Positions 17,772 to 26,314 of a stretch of DNA of 64,000 bases are shown here, one piece after another. The notes under the pieces are model-generated. The model saw only the letters and a program-made list of their open reading frames with translations, had not been told where the DNA came from and ran no database searches. Source of the stretch: Phycisphaerales bacterium (GTDB lineage Bacteria; Planctomycetota; Phycisphaerae; Phycisphaerales; UBA1924); assembly GCA_030149165.1 (NCBI GenBank), contig JASBRY010000009.1:62001-126000 (forward strand), in the 5' to 3' direction. The first letter of the stretch is position 1. Every line of letters starts with the position of its first letter. A program made the position numbers and the translations under genes.

Positions 17772-17801
17772 AAAAAACCCGAGCAGGTCGCTCGGGCTTT
17801 T
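17772..17801. terminator. Bidirectional terminator between helicase and HU genes
   Basis: AAAAAA-CCCGAGC-aggtc-GCTCGGG-cTTTTT: a 7-bp stem flanked by A and T runs, so it can stop transcription from both convergent genes. Confidence 0.85.
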
Positions 17802-17822
17802 TGATTGTGCTTGTGGGGCGGC

Positions 17823-18260
17823 TCAGCTGGATGTGACGGCTTCTTCGCGGCTGATGGAGCCGATGATCGCTGGAGCGGTGCCTTTGGTGACATGGACCTT
17901 TGGTTCGCTCTGGCGGTCCGCTGAGCGGGCGTGCTGGACGGCGTTGGTGTCCGACTTCTTGTCGGTCGCAGGCGGAGTCGCTTCGAGGCACTCACGCATG
18001 CGGCGTCCGGCTTTGAACTTCACGGTGCGCTTCGCTGGGACAGGGACGCGTTCGAGGGTTTTGGGGTTTTGGGCCATGCGCGGGGCGCGTTGTTTGACTT
18101 CAAAGACACCGAAATCGCGGAACTCGAGGCGGTTTCCCTCTCCGATTTCATCGATGACCTGATCAAGAAACTCTTGGATGATCTGCTTTGCGACGACGCG
18201 TTTGTGTCCTGTGCGTTGTGCGATTTGGTCAACCAGTGCTTTCTTGGTGATGGTTTTCAT
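17823..18260 (-). CDS. HU/IHF-family DNA-binding protein with C-terminal extension
   Basis: 145 aa; ordinary HU has about 90. Residues 1-90 match HU/IHF: 'TKKALVDQIAQRTGHKR', 'GEGNRLEFRDFGVFEVKQR' and 'PVPAKRTVKFKAGRRMRE'. It bends and compacts DNA as a dimer. The remaining 55 residues are polar and low-complexity and may be disordered. The leader upstream of the ATG is long and AT-rich compared with its neighbours. Confidence 0.9.
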   Translation of the reverse strand: MKTITKKALVDQIAQRTGHKRVVAKQIIQEFLDQVIDEIGEGNRLEFRDFGVFEVKQRAPRMAQNPKTLERVPVPAKRTVKFKAGRRMRECLEATPPATDKKSDTNAVQHARSADRQSEPKVHVTKGTAPAIIGSISREEAVTSS

Positions 18261-18617
18261 CGTTGGTGTCTTTCTTTGTATTGTGGATGAACCGGCGTTG
18301 TGTGCAGTGTTGTGTGCGGTGAGCTGTGCGGACGCCGGCGCGTCGTTTCATTCGGTCCGTGGGAGGGCTTCGGGGGGAGCCTTTTCTTCCCAATCGGTAG
18401 ATGCCCCAAACGAATGGTTGCTGCGTGGTCCTGTGTGGGGAGGCAGCAGGATTGCCCGGTGGGGACGCCGGACGGCGTGCGGGTCAATAGTGATACTCGC
18501 ATGGGCAGTATCGCAGACTAAATCGCTCAGGTCAACGGGGTAGGAAGACTTCTTTGCGACATAAACCAAAAACGATCAAGCACTTGCAATTGGGTCACTG
18601 GTCTGCTATGGCTGGGT
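18261..18617. other. Intergenic region, 357 bp, divergent HU/arfB
   Basis: No convincing gene: the short ORFs here are Cys- or Pro-rich noise. It must hold the HU promoter on the minus strand and the arfB promoter at its right end. A small hairpin GGCTTC-gggg-GGAGCC followed by TTTTCTT (18366-18388, plus strand) looks like a terminator with no annotated gene before it. Confidence 0.5.
18584..18612 (+). promoter_or_regulatory. Promoter of arfB, leaderless type
   Basis: TTGCAA and TATGGC are separated by exactly 17 bp, and the second hexamer ends 5 nt before the ATG at 18618. No Shine-Dalgarno is present. Confidence 0.5.
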
Positions 18618-19073
18618 ATGGAATCTGGTTTTGAGCATCAGAGTGGGGGTGGTTCATCGATCTCGATCGGTGGTGGTCGTGCCGTGGACGCGGGGAAAAT
18701 TCGTTTCAGTTTTGTGCGATCTTCAGGTCCCGGCGGACAGAATGTCAACAAGCGCGCGACCAAGGCGCAGCTGCGCGTTCGTGTCGAAGATTTGGGTTTG
18801 CCGTTCGGCGTGGCGCGTCGTCTGCGCAAGAACGCTGGGAGCTTGTTGACGCAGGATGATGAGCTGTTGATCTCGTGCGATGACACGCGGAGTCAGTCGC
18901 GCAACAAGCAGGGGTGTATCGATCAGCTTCGAGCGATGGTGAACAAAGCGATGGTTGTCCCGAAGACTCGGAAGAAAACCAAACCCACACGCGGATCGGT
19001 TGAGCGGCGGATTGATGCGAAGAAAAAACGCAGTGAGATCAAACGCAGCCGACGATCGCGCGGGGATGACTAG
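18618..19073 (+). CDS. arfB: ArfB-like peptidyl-tRNA hydrolase (ribosome rescue)
   Basis: 151 aa. The catalytic release-factor loop is 'SSGPGGQNVNKRATKAQLRV', containing the GGQ motif that triggers hydrolysis of peptidyl-tRNA. There is no codon-recognition domain. Its short length and strongly basic C-terminal tail ('KKKRSEIKRSRRSRGDD'), which in ArfB enters the empty mRNA channel, identify it as a stalled-ribosome rescue factor rather than RF1 or RF2. tsaB follows almost at once on the same strand, so the two are probably cotranscribed. Confidence 0.9.
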   Translation: MESGFEHQSGGGSSISIGGGRAVDAGKIRFSFVRSSGPGGQNVNKRATKAQLRVRVEDLGLPFGVARRLRKNAGSLLTQDDELLISCDDTRSQSRNKQGCIDQLRAMVNKAMVVPKTRKKTKPTRGSVERRIDAKKKRSEIKRSRRSRGDD

Positions 19074-19078
19074 AGTTG

Positions 19079-19792
19079 ATGATGCACGAACATACAACTC
19101 CACAACCAGGGTCGGGTCGAGATCGCTACGCGATCGGGATCGAGTGCTCGAATCCAGGAGCGTGCGCTGATGGTCGTGGAGAGGTCGGGCTCGCGGAGAT
19201 CACTGATGACGGATCGCTCCGGTGTGTTGGGGTGCGAGCGCTCCCTGAATCTATGCGTGGCAGTGACGGGATGATGAGCGCGATCGATGAGCTGTGTGCT
19301 GAACTGGGGATTGGACGGGATCAGATCGAGCGTGTGGTGGTGTCCATCGGTCCGGGTGGTTACACGGGGTTGCGGGTGTCGGTGACGCTCGCGAAGGTGC
19401 TCGCGATGGCGCTGGGGTGTTCTGTGGTTGGCGTTGAGACGGCGGCGGTCGCGGCCGGGGTTCTTGATTCTGATGGGGTGATCGCGCTGGCATCGAAGAA
19501 CGGCAAGGCGCACTGCACAAAGGTTGAGGGGGGCTCGCTGAGCGTGATCGGTGTGATCGGGGGGCCGGAGATCGCTCAGATGAGCGGCGTGCTCGTCGCG
19601 GATCGGCATCTGCCTGCTCCGATGCGAGAAGCGGCGATCGGCGCGGGTATGCGGATCCAGGAGCTTCGGCTGGGTGTTGAGTCGTGCTTCAGAGCGTCTG
19701 AGGGGTGTTCTGAGACTGATCCGGGGTCGTTGTCTGTGATGTATGCCCGAGAGCCGGATGCGGTGACGCAGTGGCGTGCTCGGCACGGCTGA
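19079..19792 (+). CDS. tsaB: tRNA threonylcarbamoyladenosine biosynthesis protein TsaB
   Basis: 237 aa from the ATG at 19079 (19082 is also possible; the track uses an upstream TTG). 'VVSIGPGGYTGLRVSVTLAKVLAMAL' is the family hallmark (normally S-x-GPGSFTGLRIG..AKGLA). TsaB pairs with TsaD and TsaE to attach threonylcarbamoyl to A37 of ANN-decoding tRNAs. The 'GPGGYTGLRV' variant, with Gly-Gly-Tyr in place of Gly-Ser-Phe, is conservative. Confidence 0.85.
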   Translation: MMHEHTTPQPGSGRDRYAIGIECSNPGACADGRGEVGLAEITDDGSLRCVGVRALPESMRGSDGMMSAIDELCAELGIGRDQIERVVVSIGPGGYTGLRVSVTLAKVLAMALGCSVVGVETAAVAAGVLDSDGVIALASKNGKAHCTKVEGGSLSVIGVIGGPEIAQMSGVLVADRHLPAPMREAAIGAGMRIQELRLGVESCFRASEGCSETDPGSLSVMYAREPDAVTQWRARHG

Positions 19793-19875
19793 GCGGGACG
19801 CTGATATCACATCAGAAAGTACGGAATGTGGGAGCAGATGTGTTATCGGTGTGAAGTTGGGAGGGTTGGGGGACG

Positions 19876-20535
19876 ATGAGCGGGTGTACGCGTGTCCATG
19901 AGGGACGCGTCAAGCCGAGGTCATCGATGAGCAAGGACAGTCCAGATTGGTCAAACAAGAAGGTCTTCACGACTGGTGAAGCGGCGCAGGTCTGCAAGGT
20001 TTCTCAGCAGACGATTATCCGCTGCTTCGATTCTGGTCGGCTCAACGGTTTCCGCGTTCCCGGCTCGCGATTCCGGAGGATCCCGCGTGAAGAGTTAATG
20101 CGTTTCATGCGCTCCAACGACATCCCATTGGAAATCTTGGAGAGCTCGCTGAAACGGATTCTTGTGGTTGATGATGACAAGCAGATTGCGTCGCTGATCG
20201 AGGATGTGTTCGGTGATGACGGACGATTCGAAGTGCGCGTCGCGCACAACGGCTACGACGCAGGGATGGAGACGGAACGCTTCCAGCCTCATCTGATTCT
20301 GCTGGACTACATGCTCCCCGATATCAATGGCGATGTCGTGTGCCGGCGCGTGCGTGAGCGTGAGTCGCTCGCGGACACGCGTGTGCTGTGTATCTCTGGT
20401 GTGATCGAGTCTGACGAGATCGAGGGATTGTTGGACGCGGGCGCAGATGGGTACATGAAGAAGCCGTTTGATCTTGGGGAGCTGATGTCGCGTGTTGAAT
20501 CGCTTCTGGACATGAATCAGCGGAGCGCGGGGTGA
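19876..20535 (+). CDS. Response regulator with N-terminal excisionase-type HTH domain
   Basis: 219 aa, or 202 if translation starts at the ATG at 19927. Residues about 25-85 form a MerR/excisionase-family winged helix: 'VFTTGEAAQVCKVSQQTIIRC', then 'GRLNGFRVPGSRFRRIPREE'. Residues about 95-210 are an intact receiver: 'ILVVDDDKQ' (acid pocket), 'LILLDYMLPDINGD' (phospho-Asp), 'CISG' and 'YMKKPF' (Lys). An output domain placed before the receiver is the reverse of most response regulators. Its gene overlaps the next (GTGA), a histidine kinase and probable partner. Confidence 0.85.
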   Translation: MSGCTRVHEGRVKPRSSMSKDSPDWSNKKVFTTGEAAQVCKVSQQTIIRCFDSGRLNGFRVPGSRFRRIPREELMRFMRSNDIPLEILESSLKRILVVDDDKQIASLIEDVFGDDGRFEVRVAHNGYDAGMETERFQPHLILLDYMLPDINGDVVCRRVRERESLADTRVLCISGVIESDEIEGLLDAGADGYMKKPFDLGELMSRVESLLDMNQRSAG

Positions 20536-22868
20536 GCATGAGCGCGCAAGTGGATGGACAACAAGAACAGCAGGTGAGCAGCCGACAGGTTGACGCGATC
20601 CTTGCGGGGATCACTCGGCTTCCGACACTCCCAGCCGTCGCAGCAAAGTTGCTATCGATGGGTGCTGATGAAGATGTTCGACTCGATGAAGTGATCGAGT
20701 TGATTGAAGCGGATCCGGCGCTGAGCGCTCGGATGTTGTCGTTGTGCCGGAGTGCGGACGCGGGGTTGGGTGATCGGATCACGACTGTGCGGCGCGCGGT
20801 GATCATGCTCGGTCTTGAAGCGGTGCGCACGGCGGTGCTGAGCGTGCTGATCTTTGATCAGTTGCCCATTGAGGCAAGTGAAACGATCGAAGGGGAACTG
20901 GGGTTCGATATCGAGGGCTTCTGGACGCGCGCGATCGCGGTTGCGTGCGTGAGCGAGTGGGTGGTTAAAAATACAAACTCGATGGGCGTCAAGGCTGACG
21001 AGGCGTACCTCGCGGGATTGCTTCACGGGCTCGGGAAGCTCGCGTTGTACAATGTGCTTCCCAAGTCGTGGGAGAAGGCGCTCGCGATGGCCAAGAGCCA
21101 TCACCTGTCGTTGAGCGGCGCTGAGCGCGCCACGATCGGATTGGATCACCACACTGCTGGGAAACGACTGAGCGAGCATTGGGGGCTCCCTGAATCCATC
21201 CGTGATGTGGTGTGGTTGCACGGTCAACCCAGCGCGGGACTCCCGGAGCATTGCAACATGCAGTTGGTGCTCGTGGTCACGCTCGCGTGCTTGTGGTGCG
21301 AATCGCAGCATCTTGGTTGGTCAGGAGATTCCGCGAGCGGGATCGATATCGATGAGATCGCTTCAGAGCTCGGCGTGGATCTGAGCGTGCTTGATGCACA
21401 ATCAGGGGAGATTGTTGAGCGCGTCAGCGAGCGAGCGAAAATCCTTGGGGTTGGTGAGTTCAGCGCTCCTGAACTGCTGTTCTCGTCGCTCACAAGGGCG
21501 AACACGAAGCTCGCTTCGATCAATCAGGAACTGCGAGGCAAGAAGCAGATCGCGGATCGTTCGCACTCGCTGCTCGCGGCGGTGGATGTATTCTACGACG
21601 CGATTGGTGGATCAGTGGATTCCGAACAGATCGTGTGCGGGATGATCCAATCCGGAGCGAAACTCACAGGGATCAATCACGGCGTGGTTATCCTGCAGGA
21701 TCGTCCAGGTGGTCAGTGGATGAAGTACCAGGTTGTGGACGGGAAGATCGCTGGAGGCAACAGCGCGGGACAGGTTGTTGTTGGGCCGAGCGTTTCGGAT
21801 CAGGGAGAGATCCGTCCCGGTCATATCGCGGGACTCAGCGGCGATCAGGTTCTGGATCTTGCGAATCTGGATTGGTTCCGCACGATGGTGCAATCGGTGC
21901 GTGAAATCGGGGTCGCATCGTTGATCGGGGTTGGTGACTGCGGCGATAAAGGTGACACTGAAGATTCGGTTTCCTGTCTTGTTGTCCTCGTCAAAGCGTC
22001 GAGTGACGCGGCTCCTGAACTGAGCGCCAAGGGATTCCGCGTGGTGCGTCGTGCATGGTCGCGTGCGCTTGAAAACGCGATCAATGCGCAGGGGTCAAGA
22101 GAGCTCGCGGAGGAACTCGCGAGCGCGAATCGTGAGCTTGCTTCGATGCAGCGCGAGCGCACGAAGAATGAATCACTTCTGCGTTTGGGTCAGATGGCGG
22201 CGGGCGCCGCGCACGAGATGAACAATCCGCTTTCGGTGATCAACGGACGCTCGCAGCAGTTGTTCGAGCGTTTGGGTACTCAGCGGGATCGGGACGCGGC
22301 GCAAGCGATTGCGCATGCCGCGGATTCGCTGTCGAGCATGATCACTTCGATGCATCTGCTTGCTGAACCACCAGAACCAACGATTACCTCGACAGATCCT
22401 GTACTTGTCGTGCGTCAAGCGATCGAGCTTGCGAAGAGCAAGGCACATCGTGGCGGGATCCGAGCGAAGGTGAAGCTGCATATTGATGGCGTGCTCGAAC
22501 CGATCGAGGTTGATCGCGAGTTGATGTCGCAAGCGATCAGTGAGCCGATCATCAATGGGGTTTTATCAAATCCTTCTGGGGTTGTGAATGTTTCGATTGA
22601 ACCCGCGGGTGAGGATGGTCGAGTAATGGTACGGATCGTTGATTCTGGTCCCGGCTTGTCGCAGCGGGCACTGAATCATGCGTTCGATCCGTTCTTCTCA
22701 GAACTCAAAGCGGGGCGGCGTCCTGGGTTGGGTCTGGCAAGATCACGGAGTGTCATCGAGTTGCACGGCGGCGCGATCGACATTGCCAACACGCCTGGGA
22801 AGGTTCCGGGCGCGCAAGTCCAGATTGTGCTTCGCGGGAAGCACAAAGCTCGCAAGACTGCGGCATAA
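20532..22868 (+). CDS. HDOD-domain histidine kinase
   Basis: 778 aa from the GTG that overlaps the previous stop; the ATG at 20538 is equally good. Residues about 20-235 are an HDOD domain ('LPTLPAVAAKLLSMGADEDV', 'AGLLHGLGKLALYNVL'). A GAF-like region covers about 340-500. A coiled coil leads into 'LGQMAAGAAHEMNNPLSVI', the phospho-His box, and the ATPase domain has 'VDSGPGLSQ' and 'GRRPGLGLARSRSVIELHGG'. No membrane segments, so it is a cytoplasmic sensor kinase. It probably phosphorylates the upstream HTH-receiver protein. Confidence 0.85.
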   Translation: MSMSAQVDGQQEQQVSSRQVDAILAGITRLPTLPAVAAKLLSMGADEDVRLDEVIELIEADPALSARMLSLCRSADAGLGDRITTVRRAVIMLGLEAVRTAVLSVLIFDQLPIEASETIEGELGFDIEGFWTRAIAVACVSEWVVKNTNSMGVKADEAYLAGLLHGLGKLALYNVLPKSWEKALAMAKSHHLSLSGAERATIGLDHHTAGKRLSEHWGLPESIRDVVWLHGQPSAGLPEHCNMQLVLVVTLACLWCESQHLGWSGDSASGIDIDEIASELGVDLSVLDAQSGEIVERVSERAKILGVGEFSAPELLFSSLTRANTKLASINQELRGKKQIADRSHSLLAAVDVFYDAIGGSVDSEQIVCGMIQSGAKLTGINHGVVILQDRPGGQWMKYQVVDGKIAGGNSAGQVVVGPSVSDQGEIRPGHIAGLSGDQVLDLANLDWFRTMVQSVREIGVASLIGVGDCGDKGDTEDSVSCLVVLVKASSDAAPELSAKGFRVVRRAWSRALENAINAQGSRELAEELASANRELASMQRERTKNESLLRLGQMAAGAAHEMNNPLSVINGRSQQLFERLGTQRDRDAAQAIAHAADSLSSMITSMHLLAEPPEPTITSTDPVLVVRQAIELAKSKAHRGGIRAKVKLHIDGVLEPIEVDRELMSQAISEPIINGVLSNPSGVVNVSIEPAGEDGRVMVRIVDSGPGLSQRALNHAFDPFFSELKAGRRPGLGLARSRSVIELHGGAIDIANTPGKVPGAQVQIVLRGKHKARKTAA

Positions 22869-22907
22869 AGAAAGAACACAGTTGTAAACGAGAGAGTTGA
22901 GCACGCG

Positions 22908-24152
22908 ATGAACCACAGTGACACACCATCTGAGCAGCCGAGAGGCAACGAAGCGTTTAGCGATCAGTATGGTGGGCCGATCGAGCACAGCTCGTTCGAG
23001 GGTTCAGAGTCGATGATGCTCGAACCGGTGGGATTGCGTGCACGCGTGCTCGCGGTCAGTCCTCGTCGATCGGTTCGTCGTCGCATCGCTTCGATGCTCC
23101 ACGGGCGTGTCGAGTCCATCGAGTTTGTCGAGAACGCGAGCGAAGCGCTTGAGCACATCAATACCAACGGGACCGATCTGGTCATCATCGAGCGTGCTCT
23201 AACGAGCGGCGATGGGATCGAGTTGCTTGAAACGATCACGCATCATCATCCGATGATGGTTGGGGTCGTGCTTGGAGCGATTCACAGCACAGACGACGCG
23301 GTGCGCGCGATGCGTGCGGGCGCGTGTGATCTGATCCAGATGAGCAGCAAGGAAGCGGACACTGTCCGTCGGCTTGTTGGTGCCGCGGAGCGTGCGGAGC
23401 GCGTTCGTCGGCGCGATGCTCGCGTCGATCGACTCAAGAAGCTCTGCAGCAAGCTGAATAATGCACGCGAGGAAGTGACGGGACAGATCGGTGGGTTGTG
23501 TACCGATCTGACCGATGCGTACAAGGACCTGAGTCAACAGTTCGGGGATGTGAAGATCAAGAGCGAGCTGGAGACGCTGTTGCGTCAGGAGCTTGATATT
23601 GAGTCGTTGCTCCGCACGCTGCTGGAGTTCGCGCTGTCGAAGATCGGTCCTACCAATGCCGCGATCTTTATGCCTACAAGCGGCGGGGATTACTCCGTCG
23701 GCGCGTATGTCAACTACGACATCGCGAAAGAGACGGCTGAGGTCATGCTCGATCAACTCGCGGATGCGATCCCTGAGAGTGTGGAGCATCTTGAAGGTGT
23801 CCGCGCGATGTCGGGACGCGTTGAACTGACGGAGATGCTCGGGACCAGCGCGTACTGGGTCGAAGACTCGACGATGCTGACGATCTCTTGCCGAGAGGAT
23901 AATGAGTGTCTCGCGGTGCTCGCGTTGTTCCGTGATCGTTCACGCAGCTTCAGCGAAGAGGATGTGCGGATGCTCGGGATCATCGGATCGCTCTTCGGCG
24001 ATCAACTTGCACGCGTCATCCAGACACACCATCGTCATCTCCCACGCGATCAGTGGGGGCTGAGCGGCGATTACGGCGTGGATGATGAGCCGGGTGATGA
24101 CTACGGCTTCGATGATGGGTACGGCGACGACTACGGCGGATTCGCGGCGTAA
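22908..24152 (+). CDS. Degenerate receiver-GAF protein
   Basis: 414 aa. Residues about 40-150 have the receiver fold pattern but lack its active site: the acid pocket reads 'VLAVSPRR' and the phospho-Asp position reads 'LVIIERAL', with Glu instead of Asp. A coiled-coil linker follows, then a GAF-like domain (about 220-375). The C-terminal 30 residues are Asp/Gly/Tyr-rich ('DDYGFDDGYGDDYGG'). It may be a phosphorylation-independent partner of the two preceding signalling proteins, from which it is separated by 39 bp. Confidence 0.75.
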   Translation: MNHSDTPSEQPRGNEAFSDQYGGPIEHSSFEGSESMMLEPVGLRARVLAVSPRRSVRRRIASMLHGRVESIEFVENASEALEHINTNGTDLVIIERALTSGDGIELLETITHHHPMMVGVVLGAIHSTDDAVRAMRAGACDLIQMSSKEADTVRRLVGAAERAERVRRRDARVDRLKKLCSKLNNAREEVTGQIGGLCTDLTDAYKDLSQQFGDVKIKSELETLLRQELDIESLLRTLLEFALSKIGPTNAAIFMPTSGGDYSVGAYVNYDIAKETAEVMLDQLADAIPESVEHLEGVRAMSGRVELTEMLGTSAYWVEDSTMLTISCREDNECLAVLALFRDRSRSFSEEDVRMLGIIGSLFGDQLARVIQTHHRHLPRDQWGLSGDYGVDDEPGDDYGFDDGYGDDYGGFAA

Positions 24153-24180
24153 TCAGTCCGACGGCTCACGCAATTAGCAC

Positions 24181-25779
24181 TCAATCATCAAAGTACGCGC
24201 TCGCGTCGTCGGGAAGATCCGCGAGGAATGCGTCGCGATCGATTGCTTCGACGGCCATATCTTCGTCGAAGCGTCCAGAGACTTGATCCGGCGCATGGAG
24301 TTGCTTGCCTGATGTGGACTTGGCGCGTTTCTCGACGCGGCTGCGTGCTCGTAGGATCAGCTTGATCGGGACTTCTCCGAACGGGAGCAGCTCGCGGATG
24401 CGATTCATTAGATAGCGTTCATAGTTGAGCGTGAATCGATCCGGATCGTTCACAACGAGCACGAGTGTTGGTGGGTTGGTCTTGACTTGCGATGCGAAGT
24501 AGACGCGGGCTTCAGCGCCGAGTTTGTTGGATGGGCCGCGTGCTTCGATGATCGAGGAGATGGTGCGGTTGAGCTGTCCGGTCCCAACGCGGTGGGATGC
24601 TTGCTCGAACATCTCCATCGCGATCTCGAGGGTCTCGGTGACATTGAGTCCTTCTTTGGCGCTGATGATCGCGATGGGCGCGAAGGACAACCCTTTGAGT
24701 TCCTTGCGGATGTAGTCTTCGTAGCGCTTTGGGGTGACCTTGCGTCCAGCTTGGTCGGAGCCGTCTTTCGCGATGTCCCACTTGTTGAGGACGATGACCA
24801 CGGGTTTGTGTGAATCGACGACGAGCTTTCCGAGCTGCTCATCGACCTGCGAGATCTCGGTCGTCGCGTCGAGGAGGTACAGCACCACATCGGCGCGGGT
24901 GATCGCACGCTTGGCGCGATCGAGCGCGTAATACTCGATCTTGTCCTGGAACGATTTCTTTCGGCGGAGTCCGGCGGTGTCGATCGCGAGGATGGACTTG
25001 CCGTCGATTTCGATCTTGACATCCACGGCGTCGCGTGTGGTCCCGGCGATTTCCGAGACGATGACGCGTGGCTCTCCCGCAAGAGTATTGACGAGTGTGG
25101 ACTTCCCGGCGTTGCGCTTTCCGACGATCGCGACTTTCATATCGACTTCGGGTTCTGGGTCGCCGTGGTATTCCGGGACGATCTCGAAGAGCTTGTCGAG
25201 CATGTCGCGCCGGAGGTACTTGGACTTGGACGAGCAGATCAGCGGCTGACCAAATCCGAACGCGGCGAGTTCGTACGCGTGGGGTTCCCATCCGGAATCG
25301 TCGCACTTGGTCGCGATGACATGGACTGGGGTGAGTTCTGAATTTTTGGTGCCGTCCTTGTCGCGCCGTCCGAGTTTTTGCTCGCGGAGCATCTGCGCGA
25401 TCGCTTGGTCTTGAGCCGTGATCCCGGCTTGGCAATCGACGGCGAAGAGGATGACATCCGCCGTGGACACGGCTTGGGCGATCTGCTGCTCGATGTCTCC
25501 TGTCAGCGTCGCGAGGTCGGCGCCGATCTCGTTGTAGCGGGCGCCGTCGGCGACATAGACCCCGAATCCGCCGGTATCGGTGAGCTCGATTTGTTTGGCG
25601 GTGCCTCGCTCGTTGGTGGGGTCCTTGGGATCTGGGAGCTCGACGACAGTGGAGATCCGATCGCGCGTGACGCCTGGTGTTGGGTCAACGATCGCGATGC
25701 GCTCCTGAGCGATGAGGTTCAGGAGGGAGGACTTACCGACATTGGGTCGGCCGACGATGGCAACACGAGGGATGGGCAT
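24181..25779 (-). CDS. der: Ribosome-assembly GTPase Der (EngA)
   Basis: 532 aa; typical Der has 440-490. Two tandem GTPase domains: G1 'GRPNVGKSSLLN' and G1' 'GKRNAGKSTLVN', with 'TDTGG' and 'DTAGLRRK' as G3 and 'NKWD' as the second G4. A KH-like domain follows. Extra length comes from small insertions in the first G domain ('DPKDPTNERG' and a loop near 'KDGTKNSE') and an acidic C-terminal tail. Der acts in maturation of the 50S subunit. TATGAT lies 8 nt before the ATG, consistent with a leaderless transcript. Confidence 0.95.
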   Translation of the reverse strand: MPIPRVAIVGRPNVGKSSLLNLIAQERIAIVDPTPGVTRDRISTVVELPDPKDPTNERGTAKQIELTDTGGFGVYVADGARYNEIGADLATLTGDIEQQIAQAVSTADVILFAVDCQAGITAQDQAIAQMLREQKLGRRDKDGTKNSELTPVHVIATKCDDSGWEPHAYELAAFGFGQPLICSSKSKYLRRDMLDKLFEIVPEYHGDPEPEVDMKVAIVGKRNAGKSTLVNTLAGEPRVIVSEIAGTTRDAVDVKIEIDGKSILAIDTAGLRRKKSFQDKIEYYALDRAKRAITRADVVLYLLDATTEISQVDEQLGKLVVDSHKPVVIVLNKWDIAKDGSDQAGRKVTPKRYEDYIRKELKGLSFAPIAIISAKEGLNVTETLEIAMEMFEQASHRVGTGQLNRTISSIIEARGPSNKLGAEARVYFASQVKTNPPTLVLVVNDPDRFTLNYERYLMNRIRELLPFGEVPIKLILRARSRVEKRAKSTSGKQLHAPDQVSGRFDEDMAVEAIDRDAFLADLPDDASAYFDD

Positions 25780-25787
25780 AGTCGAGG

Positions 25788-25793
25788 ATCATA
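25788..25793 (-). promoter_or_regulatory. Candidate -10 element for der
   Basis: Minus-strand TATGAT ends 8 nt before the ATG at 25779. A TTGCTT lies 15 bp further upstream. No Shine-Dalgarno is present. Confidence 0.45.
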
Positions 25794-25864
25794 GACCCGA
25801 TCCTACAAAAGCAAAATTGAAAGTGCTGCAAACCACGATTCTATAGGTATTTGTGGGTGGTTTT

Positions 25865-26314
25865 TTATAAACCAAGTGATTCGATCTTCTGGGCGAGCCA
25901 CGCATTGTCGGTGACATAAGACAGTCCGAATCCTGTAGCGAGTACACAATGGACAGACCCGGCTTCGATAAGGTCGACTAGCACTTCCGGGACATCGGAT
26001 TCTTCATTAAACATGACGCGGTCGTTCGTGAGTTGCGGGCAACAATGAGTCTGCATGTCATTAATGGAGTCCGATGAACATATCCAGATTTCATCAAATC
26101 CACAGAACACATCAGTCATTGCCAGTTCTACAAGGTCTTGCATATTGGATAACGGTCTGCCGATTGCTGTTGATACGACTCGTTCAATCGTTGAGCGGTC
26201 AGCTGTGCTGTCGAATGTCCTTACGAGTGGGCAGCTAGTACCCAACTCAGCTTCAGCTACCTTGATCGCATCCGTAAACTCAATATTGAGATGTCCGCAG
26301 TAGAGTGAACTCAT
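25865..26314 (-). CDS. Uncharacterised 149-aa protein
   Basis: Starts at the ATG at 26314, overlapping the HAD gene's stop by ATGA, so it is translationally coupled. The longer track ORF is antisense noise upstream of that. The protein opens 'MSSLYCGHLNIEF' and holds several Cys and Asp residues but no motif I recognise and no signal peptide. Its base composition is lower in GC than neighbouring genes, which might mean recent acquisition. Confidence 0.6.
   Translation of the reverse strand: MSSLYCGHLNIEFTDAIKVAEAELGTSCPLVRTFDSTADRSTIERVVSTAIGRPLSNMQDLVELAMTDVFCGFDEIWICSSDSINDMQTHCCPQLTNDRVMFNEESDVPEVLVDLIEAGSVHCVLATGFGLSYVTDNAWLAQKIESLGL

Noticed and set aside
19876-20535. Phage excisionase
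   Set aside because: The excisionase-type helix is fused to a complete receiver domain and there are no integrase or phage genes. It is a response regulator.
24450-25082. 210-aa Ser/Arg-rich minus ORF inside der
   Set aside because: Frame shadow of der with compositional noise typical of GC-rich genes.
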